This document shows positions 11,809-23,141 of a stretch of DNA of 64,000 nt, one piece after another. A program made the position numbers and the translations under genes. The stretch comes from Mariannaea sp. PMI_226. Lineage: Eukaryota > Ascomycota > Sordariomycetes > Hypocreales > Nectriaceae. The stretch's first letter is position 1. Every line of letters starts with the position of its first letter. The notes under the pieces are model-generated. The model was not told the origin of the DNA and searched no databases. It saw nothing but the letters and a program-made list of their open reading frames with translations. Location of the stretch: NCBI GenBank assembly GCA_024336345.1, contig JANFOG010000011.1, positions 1,364,001-1,428,000 on the forward strand, written 5' to 3'.

Positions 11809-13606
11809 ATGCTTCTCTGGAGTTACCTGTTTGGCTCGGCTGTGTTCCTCACAGCTGCGGCGCAGACGCCGTTCGAGCCCACAGACTTCAATGTGACTGA
11901 GGCCTTGTTGAACCAGGGAGTCAATGCGTCGGTAATTGCCGAGCTCGACACTCTGGAGAAGAGAGCTTCGAGCCAAGCCTGCTCCGCCGCCGTGAGTCTG
12001 TCCGTCTCCCGTAGTGGCATGGCCGCACGCTAATCACAACTTTCCCACAACTGTAGTGCACCACATTGGGTCTCCTCTTCGGGAAGGATGCAGTTGACAC
12101 GCAGAATGAGGCGAGCTACAGTGCCTTCAACAGCGGTTTCTGGTCCCTAAACCAGGCCTCCGTCCGCCCTTACTGCATCTTCAAGCCATCCTCGGCTACA
12201 GATGTCTCCGTTGTCATTCTGCTCTCTCGACTGACGCAGTGCCCGTTCGCAGCAAAGAGCGGAGGTCATGCTGCTTTCGCCGGAGCCTCTAACATCGATG
12301 GTGGCATCACCATCTCCTTTGAGAACCTCAACAGCATTACGTTGTCTTCCGATAAGAAGACAGCATCCATCCAGCCTGGCAACACCTGGCAGACCATCTA
12401 CACCCAACTGGCCAAGTCCAACTTGGCGGTTATCGGCGGTCGTGTCTCCAAGATCGGTATTGGCGGCCTGACCACTGGCGGTGAGCATGCCACTCCGTTA
12501 TGATCATAGAATTCTGATACTAACGCGTCGATAAGGTGGTATCTCCTTCTTCTCCAGCATTTACGGTTTTGCTTGCGATAATGTGGCCAGCTATGAGGTA
12601 AGATTCTGATGCTTAGCTAGTCACTCTTATGAGCCGTCTGGACTAACACGCTCGATAGGTGGTTACAGCAAGTGGACTCATTGTCACTGCCAGCCCAACC
12701 CAGTACTCCGACCTCTACTGGGCCCTGCGAGGTGGCGGCCCTAACTTCGGTCTTGTTACTAAGTTCAACGTTGATACCATCCCTATGCCTGGCGGCCTTA
12801 TGTGGGGTGGAAGTAAGATCTACCTGGAGAGTTCATTCCCCGATGTCGCTAAGGCCTTCTCCAACCTTGTCGCCAACTCTCCAAAGGACCCGCGCGCCGG
12901 CCAGTGGGTGGCTTGGTTGAAGAACCAAGGTGCCAAGCTCGCTGCCACCGAGCTGTGGTACACGGAACCCAACGGAGACCAGGCCGATATCTTTTCCGAT
13001 TATAACGCCATCACCCCTATCCAGGACACCACTTCTAACCGTACCATGGCTGACTATACCGTTGAGTTGCAAACCTCAAACCCTTACGGTTTGCGTGAAA
13101 CCTACTATGGCCTCACTGTCCACGCCAATCCCGATCTCGCCGTCCTCGCCAAGGACATCTTTTTCAACGAGAGCAGCGCTTTGGACAATGTCGCTGGCGC
13201 TAACCCGGTCATCATCTACCAGGGCATTACCGACGGCATGATCCAGAACATGTCTAAGCGCGGTGGTAACCCTCTGGGTATCACAAGCGGGCCATTGTAC
13301 CTGATTCACGTGGCGTGCTGGTGGCAGAACGCCAGTGATGACGCTCTCGTTTATAAGACTATCTCGACTGTTCTCCAGCGTATCAGCGATGCGGCCAAGG
13401 CGGCTGGCAGTGATAGCAGCTATCTTTATATGAACTACGCCAGCCAGTACGAGGATGTTATCCGAAGCTACGGTGCCACCAACAAGGCCAAGCTTAAGAA
13501 GATTGCTGGCTTTTACGATCCTGCCCAGGTCTTCCAGCAGCTGCAGCCTGGATACTTCAAGCTGGATCGTGCTCCTATTCCCAACGCTGGCTACTTCTCT
13601 GGTTAG
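11809..13606 (+). CDS. secreted FAD-linked (berberine bridge enzyme-like) oxidoreductase, 538 aa
   Basis: Four exons: 11809-11991, 12057-12480, 12536-12597, 12659-13606; introns of 65, 55 and 61 bases. The start at 11809 gives a signal peptide (hydrophobic stretch LFGSAVFLTAAAQ) and is chosen over the in-frame ATG at 11749 for that reason. The PCMH-type FAD domain spans about residues 98-275. The His for 8-alpha-histidyl FAD is His132 in 'KSGGHA', followed by 'GNTW' and 'IGIGGLTTGGGISFFS'. The position where bicovalent enzymes have a second, cysteinyl link reads 'GGRVSKIGIGG' without Cys, so mono-covalent flavin is predicted. The C-terminal BBE motif is present ('YMNYASQYEDVIRSYG' and 'FYDPAQVF'). 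Several NxS/T sites fit secretion. Members oxidise sugars, alcohols or secondary metabolites; the substrate cannot be read from the sequence. It has no neighbouring pathway genes. Confidence 0.93.
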
Positions 13607-13825
13607 ACTGAGTGAGTAATACTAGGGACGTCAAATGGCTGAAATACAAGCCAAACTTTTTTTTAGATAGCTATCTGGCTATATATAACATTGAGATATC
13701 TTACTATAATTTTACTTAATATCTTTAATACAAAACGTAAGATATATATAATCCAGAGGTATGTCCCATTTCTGCCGTATGTAGACTTCGATTGTTCTCA
13801 ATCTAGATACTCGAATGTCCTAAAT
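13607..13825. other. AT-rich 3' flank
   Basis: Very AT-rich sequence following the oxidase stop codon. It probably contains that gene's 3' end; nothing else is seen. Confidence 0.4.
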
Positions 13826-14992
13826 TAGTAAATTATGTTTACGGTATATACGTTGTCCAAGTCGAGTTCCAGCAGAGCAACAACTCTATGGTATACTTCC
13901 TGACAAAAGTATTTGTCACTCAGGTCGTAATTTTGACCCTGAAACTCGACGTTGATGCAACGACGCACCGCGCTTCCATAATTGGAGCTAGTTTGACACA
14001 TCTCCTTCAAGAGTCGTTGGGCAGTTATGTAATCCAATAGTTAGTCAAACTAGTCGCATAGTTATCTTGTAGTTCTCAGAGAGATTCGACAGTTTGCCCT
14101 CGCAGCAACTCAATGAGAAGAATTCCAAGTGCTTGAAGTATTGGATTTCTAATTAGAAAGGAGTGTGGGTTGACTACTTGATATTTGTGATTCAGGATGA
14201 GACAAGCTTTGTCAAAGTCAACCAGTCTATTACTTTGAATGAAGATGATGTTCTGCTTGCTTGGTAGGCTTGGTAGCCACGACGTGTCATACAATTACAG
14301 AACGCTTCTTGCAATATGTACTGCCAGACGGAGTTGCTGCTCGTACGTCAACAGATTCTAACCGTTTGGGTGATCTAGTACGGCCTACAGAGAGATGATT
14401 CTCAAATTGCTTGCATCTAATGAGTTGGTACTCAGAGGGGAATACAATAACATCGTTTTATCCCTTTCAATTCATCAAAAACAACCCCGAAGCAGTCTGC
14501 TCTATTAGTCAGAGCCGACCTTTGTACTTCGTTGCAAAGATTGATGAGCCTTTCTAAAATCTCCTTGATGGCACCCTTAATATCTTTAAGGTGCACTCGA
14601 ACATGTTCTAAGACCTCTATAGCCTTGTCTTGATTTTAGTTTAAATTCTTTCTTCTGCCCATAGACCACCAAGTGGATTATCGACCATAGCATCAATTTG
14701 GGATGGGGGAACTAAGCCGTCAAGTATTTTGAAGCTTCACTCGTTCTGTTTCTAGATATCTGATAATGCTCTGCAATTCCCTATCGTATCTTCTGAATCG
14801 GTGTAAAGTCCGCAATCCATTCTTGTACTGCTCAATAGTTGAGATTAGTATAGGGATGCTCCCAAGCACGACCCCGGCGATCTCAACCAGACATAGTTTG
14901 GCGTCCTTTCTCGAGTTTGGATGAGCTGGGAAAATCGCATACGGGATCAATCGAACAAAGAAATGCGGGGTAATCTCGTATGAAAATGTCAA
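13826..14992 (-). pseudogene. decayed DUF7580-type (HeLo/prion-inhibition-like) gene
   Basis: Fragments of one protein appear in order on the minus strand but in different frames and separated by stops. The N-terminal piece (about 14992-14720) has 'VEIAGVVLGSIPILIST' and 'RFRRYDRELQSIIRYLETE'. The next piece reads 'LDGLVPPSQIDAMVDNPLGG' then 'VLEHVRVHLKDIKGAIKEIL' around 14.7-14.55 kb. The C-terminal pieces are 'NPILQALGILLIELLRG' (near 14.13 kb) and 'YGSAVRRCINVEFQGQNYDL' (near 13.93 kb). This order matches the common fungal protein with a HeLo-like N-terminus and a kinase-like C-terminal DUF7580 region. Frameshifts, internal stops and AT enrichment show that it is broken. Whether repeat-induced point mutation caused it was not tested. 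Confidence 0.65.
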
Positions 14993-15539
14993 ATAGCGGT
15001 CACATCAAGCCTACTGGAGCGGTGAGGGCATCGCCAGCTATGACCTCATAAGTGAAACGCGGCCTATAACAACAGCATCAATGAGACCTTATAGGGCTCA
15101 AGCCCCTATAGACAGCCCCATCGATAGAAGATAAATAGCCTGCTGTAGGACCATTCTATACCTAGAAATCAAGACCTACTGTGCTTTGAAGTTGCCCCTA
15201 TCCTATGTGGCAGAAAATATGGATTGATGGAGGATCCGGGATAGATATACCGCAAAGTACAGAAACAAGCCAGTTGAAGGTCTTCACGGTCCAACCGCGG
15301 CGTACCCATGACGTGACTTTGAGAACGTGTCAGCGTCTGGGTCGTGAACGAAGAAATCTGTTAGATCTTAATACTGCAAAATCAATGGCTAGGCCCCCGT
15401 TTCTCTTCCAATCCTGTTTCACCTCCGATGTTGGGGCTTCACAGAGGTCACGAGTCGTTCGCGCCCCAAGTTCGTCTCCGCGATGCGTCCCACTTGCAGA
15501 AACATGTTCTGGTCCTTGCAGAAGAACTGTTAAGACTTC
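14993..15539. other. gene-free stretch between two decayed genes
   Basis: No intact gene. An imperfect inverted repeat (ATAGGGCT...CCCCTAT) lies near 15,091-15,109. The frame at 15205-15549 may be further remains of the zinc-finger gene that follows, but this is not certain. Confidence 0.3.
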
Positions 15540-15808
15540 TAGACGATGATAGGTAAGTGCTGGGTTGTGTTGCGCAAGTCTTGAACGTAACACAATGGAC
15601 CGGGCGGCATGTGTTTGAAGACCTTCAACCATATATTTGCCTTTCTGCCGACTGTACGGTAATGGAAAAAGCATTCAGTAGGAGAAACGAGTGGATTCTT
15701 CGTGACATTGGTAATCACATCAAAATATATCAATGTCCGTGCTCATGTAATCAAGCTTTTGATTCTCGATCGTTGTGCAAAGACTATATCCATAAGACCC
15801 ATCGGTAA
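15540..15808 (+). pseudogene. remnant of a fungal C2H2 zinc-finger domain gene
   Basis: An open frame that ends with a recognisable block found in many large fungal proteins: 'GRHVFEDLQPYICL', 'FSRRNEWILRDIGNHIK' and 'YQCPCSCNQAFDSRSLC', ending in 'HKTHR'. These correspond to two atypical C2H2 fingers (C-x4/5-C...H and C-x3-C...H). In intact proteins the block sits in the middle of a several-hundred-residue protein, often with other domains; here the flanks are lost to stops, so it is a fragment. It lies next to another decayed accessory gene of the same genomic style. Confidence 0.5.
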
Positions 15809-16958
15809 GGAGCATGATCAAAGATGGTCAATTTGATTATTCGCTCCTTCGTTCGAGGCAGTTGCATGACAAACTAGCTAGTTTATCCTGTCCGTATGCC
15901 AATTCAATGTGTCTTGCAGTTCATTGCAAACACATCGCTGGGCACCTCGAAGGGGGCAGTTTTTCCTAGGTAATTGGTCATTATGCTCGCCAATATGAGA
16001 GTTCGCCAACATACTAGATTGCAGAAGAGTTGAAATGTCACTAATATGAGTGGCCATCGTTTATCAAGCTAAAGCTGGTATCGCTTTTCAACAATATTCC
16101 ATTATTTCGTCAAGACGCTCCAGCAATTTTTCTGCCCAACCTATAGAGTACACTTATCCAGACAAGAATGAAAACGCTTCATGTTGTTGCCCCTAATAGT
16201 AGGTGAAGTTATCAGGAGTCATCAAAGGGGATGGCGAACGAGGACTCAAACGTCGGCCACAGCCGTGCAAGTTGCTTCAAGCCAGCCAGTTAACGGCTAA
16301 GCTGAGTCCCAAGGTGCTAGGTTCATAACAAATTGATGCTCTGCTCCGCTCCGCCCTTTTCCGCTTGAGGCATGCTAGCCATTTCTCAATCTCCTTTTGC
16401 CTTTACGATTGCGAGATCAAGTACAGTCTGATTTTCTATGATTCCTGGAACAGCCCAAAATCAGTACGAGTAAATCTGAAAATTTTGGACGGTCTCCTGT
16501 AACCTTTAATGATAGGAAGATGATGGCACGGCAACAACCTTCTTACATGAGAGGTGTGTTGTATCGGCTGTGCAGCTTCGTTAGTTACTAATTGAGGGAG
16601 GTACATGAGCTACTTGTATTTGATGATGGACCACAACTATAAGAGGCTCACTCAGCTCATCAGGACTATTAATAGACAAATTCTCAGAGGAATGTATAGA
16701 GAAGATGGAGATTAAAATTTACTAAAGAAACATAGCGAATATTACTGATAATGTAACTTTACCTAGTACCGGCAATAGGGCGGAAAGGTGGACTTTCAAC
16801 GTCGGTCGCCACAAGCTCTTCCATATTACATCGAACTTCGTCAAGGAAGGCCTACAGGCTTGGGCCACGTTCCTCCAGCAGCGTGGTACTGGGGTTTGCC
16901 TGGTCGCATCTCGATTCGGCGCAGATCTGACAGTCGCCACAGGTCCAGCAGCCCTAAT
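15809..16958. other. gene-free stretch
   Basis: About 1.1 kb of AT-rich sequence in which I see no gene, RNA or repeat. Confidence 0.4.
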
Positions 16959-18777
16959 CTATTTGCATCTCCAACTCGAGGGCTGTTTGTAGTCACCACC
17001 AATATATGTCTGAGTGCTGGGGTATCTATCACTCACGTTAGTGACGCTAATGGCCAGCCCAAGATTATGTACTTACAAGCAATGGCTCCGCTGGAACTCA
17101 ATGCCCTGCCAAGGGTCATCGTTGACAAATTTGGTACCCATCAAGCTGTTAGGTGCCTTACCGTACTCTACCCAATCGACGATGGCGGCAAAGATATTCT
17201 GCTTTGGTTCGAATGGGATGCCGTTGGCCGGTGCTCCGCCGCCTTGGCCCACGACCCACGCACCAGGCCCGGTGCTACAATGGAACATGCCTGAGATGCG
17301 GAAGAAGCGGTAATAGTCCCTTATGTGGGGATCAGCTCTGAACATACGGTCCCAGAAGCGCTCTGTGTTGAAGCTTGTGATCTGGTGATCCTGACCGCCG
17401 TGGTAAGAAAGGATCTTTCCACCACGCTTCTTGAAGCGTGGCAGGACCTTCGGATAGGTTCTGATGTTGAAAGGATTGAGCAGATCGGCATTCTTGACAT
17501 CCTCCTCGTTATAGGTGCTGGCGTCCCAGTTTGGGTCGTTATAGACGACATATCGGAACCAGTCCTGCCTTGATTAGTTATGCTACAAGACTGAGAATTG
17601 GATGGGAATACCTGAGAGTAACTGAAAGGTGAACCTGCCAACAGCTTCTGGACAGCTTGAAGCTCATTTCCGGGGTTCATACGGGGAAAGATTAGGGTTC
17701 CGTTTGAGTAAGTATAAGGAGCATAGATCTTCTGAAGTTGCTCGACCTGATCGGAGTTGAGGCAGTCCGTGGTTTGATAGGGCTTGCAAAGCAGAGTCTG
17801 GGGATCAAAGAAACATTTGCCAGGAACCTCAATGATACCGTCCTTTACATGGTCAATGGTGTCGCACTGCTTGAGAATTTCTTCATGAATCAGACCTGTC
17901 CAGGTCTCCTTGCTGATGTAGTTGGCAGAGCCGACTGCGCCAGTGATGGGGTAAAACATGGCTCTCTCGCCTTGGAGGTTGTTGAAGTCGACAGCAGGAC
18001 ATCCAGCTACAATGCCATCGTAATCCTCGGGAAAGTCCTCCGCTGCCTTAATGCCCATACGACCACCAAGGGAGCAGCCGATAAAGTATGAGTGTGCTGG
18101 AGACATCCCATAGAACCTCTTGATGAGCTTCTTGGCGGCTACAGTGCCAGTGTGAAGGCTGATCCAAAAAGTCAAAAATATCAGCTCAAGGCGTCTTTCT
18201 ATCGGAGTATAACGGTATATCTCACGCTCTGTAAGAGAAATCCTCAATGATGTCCGGGTTATTGTACATCTCCACTCCCGTAGTACCATTGTGGCCGTTG
18301 TTGGTGCCCATAGCGACGAAGCCATTGGCTGTTCCATATGCAAGATCCTCATACTTGATACCTGTATCGCCGGTTGAGTATTGCGTTCCCTCTTTCTCTA
18401 TGTTCTGAAGCTAACCGGGACAAAAGAAACCTACATCCATCTATGCCACCATTACCGGTCGCGACGTAGCGCTTTTTGGACCAACTTTGAGGGAACCATA
18501 CCTCAAAGCTGATGCTGGATCTTTTTGACGTCGGGATCTGAAGAGCGATGCGGCAAAGGTCGGCAGACACAGCCTGCGAAGGGCGATTGCACGAGGCGAC
18601 ATTGTCCGAAAGGTTAAGGGTTGTACCGCTGGGGATGAACTCGAGGCGCGTCCGTATCGAATCCGTGATGCAATTCTCCGGGGTGAAAGAGAGACAATGT
18701 TTGCGAAAGGCCTCAGAGTAGGCGGTAGCCCCTTGAAGTAGCACTGGCAGGCACCAGTAGAAGTTGGACAGCAGCAT
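16959..18777 (-). CDS. secreted tannase/feruloyl esterase family hydrolase, 523 aa
   Basis: Five exons: 18777-18435, 18361-18226, 18158-17612, 17564-17077, 17016-16959; introns of 73, 67, 47 and 60 bases. The start at 18777 gives a signal peptide (MLLSNFYWCLPVLLQGATAY); an in-frame ATG at 18822 is less likely. The family's CS-D-HC catalytic arrangement is complete. Cys188-Ser189 lies in 'GCSLGGRMG', Asp401 in 'HGGQDHQITS' and His437-Cys438 in 'GMFHCSTGPG', where the neighbouring cysteines form the characteristic disulfide. The protein ends 'QPSSWRCK', a normal family terminus. Such enzymes hydrolyse phenolic esters (gallate, ferulate, p-coumarate) in plant cell wall or tannin. It lies 2.7 kb outside the aromatic catabolic cluster and lacks its promoter motif. 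It might supply phenolic acids to that pathway, but this is only inference. Confidence 0.93.
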
Positions 18778-20267
18778 GGCGACTTTGACGCGGGGACGAC
18801 AGGCCACAACCTGTTCGCGCAAGATGATCGAGTGTCAAGAACTGAGGCGAGAGAGAGAAGAAAAGAAAGAAGCAAATACACGGTCAATCGATGCCCATCA
18901 CTCGGGCTAGCGTAGGATTGCCAATCACTTTGTTGGAGCAACTTGTTGCATGGACGCAAAAGCAGTGTCGGTGTTGGCGGCCGAGCTCCACAGCCCCGCG
19001 TCCTTGCTTGCAACGATGGGGACACAGGGTCGCGCTTGTAGCGGGTGGTGGTTTTTAACTTATGAGGGGTGTTTCGCGCTCTCCGGTTCTCCATAGAGGA
19101 TACGTCTACGCATAATTAGTTCAAGAACTCAGTGTGGCCTATTTGAACGTCCAGACACACTCTAGGTAACTTGCTTTTCAGTACCCGATTTGACTGGATG
19201 GATTTGCTGACTCGGATTGGCTCGACGTGGATGAGCATTCACACGCGAAGTCGCAATGTGGTCATATCAAGATGCTTTATTTACGTCTTGCTGCGCAGTG
19301 CCAATTTACTAAGAGTTTTTTTTGTCAGCGCTGGCCTTGTAATAGAAGTTGTAGGACGAGGTCTGGGCGGTTGGTCCTTCTGTCTCACTCATCAACTGGC
19401 GGAGTAAGACGAATATGATCTCAACTTGCGAGTCAGCCGATCTTCCCCTGTCGCTTCTGGCCTCTCCCAAACTACCAGGGGTGCAAAATAAGAACAGGAG
19501 CTGACAAATTTGTGATGTCCAGCATAAAATTATTGCATGACAGAGAGCCTCCGTGCCGGAACGTCAGTGGTCAAGTAGGCACCGACCAAGTCCGAGCTCT
19601 AGAAACTCAGTCAGCACGAAAGCGGTCAATCCAGCGTTTGATTTTCAGATGGTGCAAGATTGGCATGTTTAATAACAATAAGAAGAGGACCAGAAGCCTT
19701 TGGGCTGAGACTGAGGAAAACAATAGGGAAGAAGAAATAGTGGACGATAACGCCAACCAGTCTCAGCCACACTGCAAGCCTTCGCCTGGCAGCGATGAGG
19801 ACAGTACAGTGATATATGTGTGCTTCAACGGCCAAAATTAGTAAGCTACTTGATATCACATTAGCTTAGTTTGATCAAATAGATATCGTTTCAAACACTA
19901 TTGCTATTTTAGGGCCTGTCATGACTCTTCGTGATAGGGTAGCCGATAGTCGGTGGCCTAGGTTGTGGTATGGTGTTTGACCAAAATTTCTGATTGATCT
20001 TAGATGTAGGATTTTGGTCAGGAAATTTGAATAGGAGTGGAATGATTTGAAATGACTCCTCATATACCTCTAGAATCCATACTCGAAATACAAAGAAAAA
20101 CAATTCAAATCCCATGAACTGAAGAATGTGCTGGATTTATATTTCCTAACAAACCTTATAGGGTAACGGTGGTATAAACGCTCTAAAATCATGGAGAAGC
20201 TCACCTAGTATCGCCATATGCTGTTTTGAACATGCCCTATCCCTGAGATAATATTACAATAAATCCT

Positions 20268-20468
20268 TCAAGCGGTTGTATATACATAGTTCAGTTCTGG
20301 AGGGCTGTCGGAGCCATATAACCGTTGCCAACCAATGTCCACCTCCCAACAGTTCATCTCGGCCTGCCAGCCATATGCATTTTGAGGATCATCTTTGCCT
20401 TGGGATAGTTGATTCCTATATCTCCACTGGAACTTAACTTGAGAAATGGGCCACGCACCCGGTATCAC
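20268..20468 (-). CDS. short unassigned open frame
   Basis: A 66-codon frame opening at GTG, rich in aromatic residues ('MNCWEVDIGWQRLYGSDS'), a composition that looks protein-like rather than random. No family recognised and no upstream exon joined. It may be the last exon of a small gene or a chance frame. Confidence 0.15.
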   Translation of the reverse strand: MIPGAWPISQVKFQWRYRNQLSQGKDDPQNAYGWQAEMNCWEVDIGWQRLYGSDSPPELNYVYTTA

Positions 20469-21084
20469 TAAGATAAACTATTAATGGCCCTCCACATGTA
20501 ATTTTTGTTGAGTCGCTTTGATTTGTCTGTTCAGGAGATTACTGGGTAGGTAGACGAGAAAACGACATAATTTAGAGTTAAAATATGTAAAAGGCGGATG
20601 GAACTTCCGTTTGACACCTTTGCACCTCATCCAAAGCTATGACAGCCCTTCAAGTGAGTGATGCCCGGAAAGGTGGAGGAGGGGTTGATTTTATGGTCTT
20701 TGCAGATGTTGGCGGCTTTTGAGCTCAATTTGAACACTGTTTTCAATTCATGCTAATCATAATAGTGTATCGTCCACTGCTATTGTGCTGGCGGCGTTAA
20801 AGCTTTCAGAGTCGGTGTGGTCTTATCTGTCCATCCTCATCGACGAATGGCATGATGATGTCGCACGGTTTCCTAGAAGCAGTAACCGTGAGGCTCTGTT
20901 AATTCTTATAATGTTCATCCGCTGTCGGGTAATTTGAACCATTGGCATCTGGACGATGTAAGACAGAGGTTACCAATTTTATGGGTGGTGACCGAGCACC
21001 TCCACGTCTAGGTTCTTTAATGCAATTAATGAATCATGGAGCTACATTGGGTTAGGTAATAAGTACCAAGATAGTTTACTAACT

Positions 21085-21376
21085 AGCATAGTTCCCTTCT
21101 TACGCAACAAGCTGAATGGGCATTCTTCCGGAACGTCTGCGGCGCCTGGGAGGACCAATCTCCGCTGGAAAAGTCTTGTCTCCGAGCTGTCTTTACTGGC
21201 TCCGAAATTGGTGTATGGACATTGGCACTCTATCTCGTAACAGCAACTGGCAGTCGTCGGGTCTCTTCGACGAGAGTCCGCAGGCTCCGAACAACGCACC
21301 AAAATGCGCATGGCTTGACCTGGGCAAGCAAGCTTCAATGCACTTTTTTTTTTTACCTATCACCTTAGCCAGGCAA
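21085..21376 (+). other. possible exon fragment
   Basis: An open frame without ATG directly follows a textbook branch site and acceptor (TACTAAC...GCATAG, ending near 21090). It encodes a protein-like stretch containing 'EWAFFRNVCGAWEDQ' and 'AVFTGSEIGVWTLALYL'. No upstream exon or downstream continuation was found, and I do not recognise the family. It could be the relic of a degraded gene at the left edge of the cluster. Confidence 0.2.
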
Positions 21377-21524
21377 GTTTTCATTGGACTGCGGTAAGTA
21401 AGAGTATGACATCGTACTACATGCTTCCCTCAAATAAGGATACATTGATTTTATTTGGAAAGAGAGTACCGTATGGTTTCTATATGTACCGAACCAGCCG
21501 CAGCCAATCTATGACCTAACTAAT

Positions 21525-23141
21525 CTATGACCAATCCCCTGCATCGACGGTCTCTCGGCCCTCTTCCGAAGCCTGTAACAGCTCATCGATTGTCCAGGGG
21601 CTGTAGGCGTAACCAGGGGGGATGTTCTTGTCCTCAAATTCTGCACCAGTAATGAGATGGTTCACACAGGCAGTCCAGTTATCATACACATATTGCTCTG
21701 GTTCGTGAAGGTTGATCCACTTGCCCACTTGCATAACAAGGCTTTCGGGGTTTTTCTTGGCCGCATCAAAATCAGTGTGATGCCACTTTTCGCGGTTCTT
21801 GAATCCTGATCGTTGGGCGCAGGAAACTCGACGGAACCTAGACTGTCATTAATGCACAATTTTCGACGCCAATGGACTTAGTTTCTTTCAAGGTGCGTAC
21901 CTTAATCTTGTGTGTACTCTTGTAGCCAAAGCAACATTTGCCTTGCCTGCAAGCCGGAGACACGCGGCGATGGAGATGCCATCCTCCATAGCTTGGGTCG
22001 CCCCATTGGCGGAAGTTGGGAGGAAGGAATGAGCCGCATCACCTAGCTGAAGAACCAAACCATTGGGAGCTGACCACGTGGAGTTCGGGTTCCTCCACAT
22101 AATCTTATAGTCCACTATGGTCTTGGGGGGAGTCTTCGCAATGATTGATAGAAATCTCTCGTCCCAGATGAGGTCTTTATCCATGCTTTCGAAAACGTTG
22201 GGAGAATCAAGGTTGCGATTCCACTGCTCGGCAGCTTGGCCTTTGTCCTGCGCCCGTGAGAAGAAGAGAACAGATGTTAGCACATCAGGGCGATAAAAGG
22301 CATCAAACTTGGAAAGATTATCTTCCCTACCTTGTGTGTCAAGAACCAGGTGGTAATCTTGGGTGAAACAAGGACGATGCCATGTGTATTCTTGCCGAGG
22401 AATAACTGGCAGATATCATCATCTCCATCTTTAATGTCGTATTGTTCCTTCAAAAAAGGATCCTGATAAATCAGATCGGTTGGGTAAGCGACTCTGAAGA
22501 CTGAGAAGCCACTGCTTTTGGGTGGGTTTTCCTCGCTAGAAACAACCTGCCATGATTTGGAAGCCACACCGTCGGCGGCAATGACGAGGTCTGCTTCAAA
22601 GTGCTCACCTTTGTCCGTGAGAACGCCGGCCCTGTTACACTGAGGAATTTCGTAGTAGCTGACCGCGGATTTTCCAAATGCGACTGAAATCCCAAGCAAC
22701 TGAACGTAGTCGTAGAGCATCTGGATGAGTTTGGGACGACTGACTGGAGTTGGAAGGTGGTCGATACCTTCCTTGATGGAAAACGGCCCACCGATCAACT
22801 CACCATCATGCTTGAACATTGCTAAAGCTGGTCGGTAGATGATGCTCTTGTAAATATCCCAGACGCCCGGCCATTTCTTAAATTGTCTCGTGGCCGACGG
22901 CGCGATGCCTACAAAGTCGCCTAGTGATTGTGAGCTCTGTAGATCGGCAGGTGAATTCAACACCAGAATATCGAGTCATACCTAGCTGCTCCATCTTAGA
23001 TTTAGATTCGATAATGCGAACATCATGGCCGTGACGGTACAATTCAACTGCAGCGACTAAGCCACCGAGGCCAGCACCAACGACGAGAACCTCGATGCCG
23101 GTTGGCGGGTACCGTTCGGGGGGTGAGGAGGCTGAGATCAT
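21525..23141 (-). CDS. FAD-dependent aromatic monooxygenase (salicylate/3-hydroxybenzoate hydroxylase type), 469 aa
   Basis: Four exons: 23141-22982, 22920-22331, 22247-21901, 21837-21525; introns of 61, 83 and 63 bases. The first join restores 'MEQLGDFVGIAPSAT'. Group A flavoprotein hydroxylase marks are clear: the N-terminal dinucleotide fold 'VVGAGLGGLVAAVEL' (GxGxxG at residues 22-27), and the second FAD/NADPH motif 'LVIAADGVAS'. The third, 'LQLGDAAHSFLPTSANGATQ', has Gly-Asp at about 319-320. The length is normal for the family. Such enzymes hydroxylate aromatic acids with NAD(P)H and O2. In this cluster, with a gentisate-dioxygenase-type cupin, the likely role is making gentisate or a related dihydroxybenzoate, for example from 3-hydroxybenzoate or salicylate. 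The promoter carries the cluster motif at 23266-23279, 125 bases upstream of the start. Confidence 0.92.

Larger units (their letters stand above)
18778..21524. other. gene-poor stretch
   Basis: 2.7 kb with no confidently assigned gene. Two possible fragments are listed separately: an open frame after a good splice acceptor at 21085-21376 (+) and a short frame at 20268-20468 (-). The larger overlapping frames (for example 18441-19094, minus) run through the esterase gene in another frame and were discarded. Confidence 0.4.

Noticed and set aside
15091..15109. Imperfect hairpin ATAGGGCT-CAAG-CCCCTAT
   Set aside because: Too short and isolated to call a terminator or mobile-element end in a fungal genome.
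16788..17313. 168- and 99-codon plus-strand frames
   Set aside because: Antisense to the last exons of the tannase-family gene, whose catalytic His-Cys pair is read from the other strand.
18441..19094. 217-codon minus-strand frame
   Set aside because: It overlaps exon 1 of the esterase in a different frame, has a low-complexity Ser/Arg/Leu composition and no family marks.
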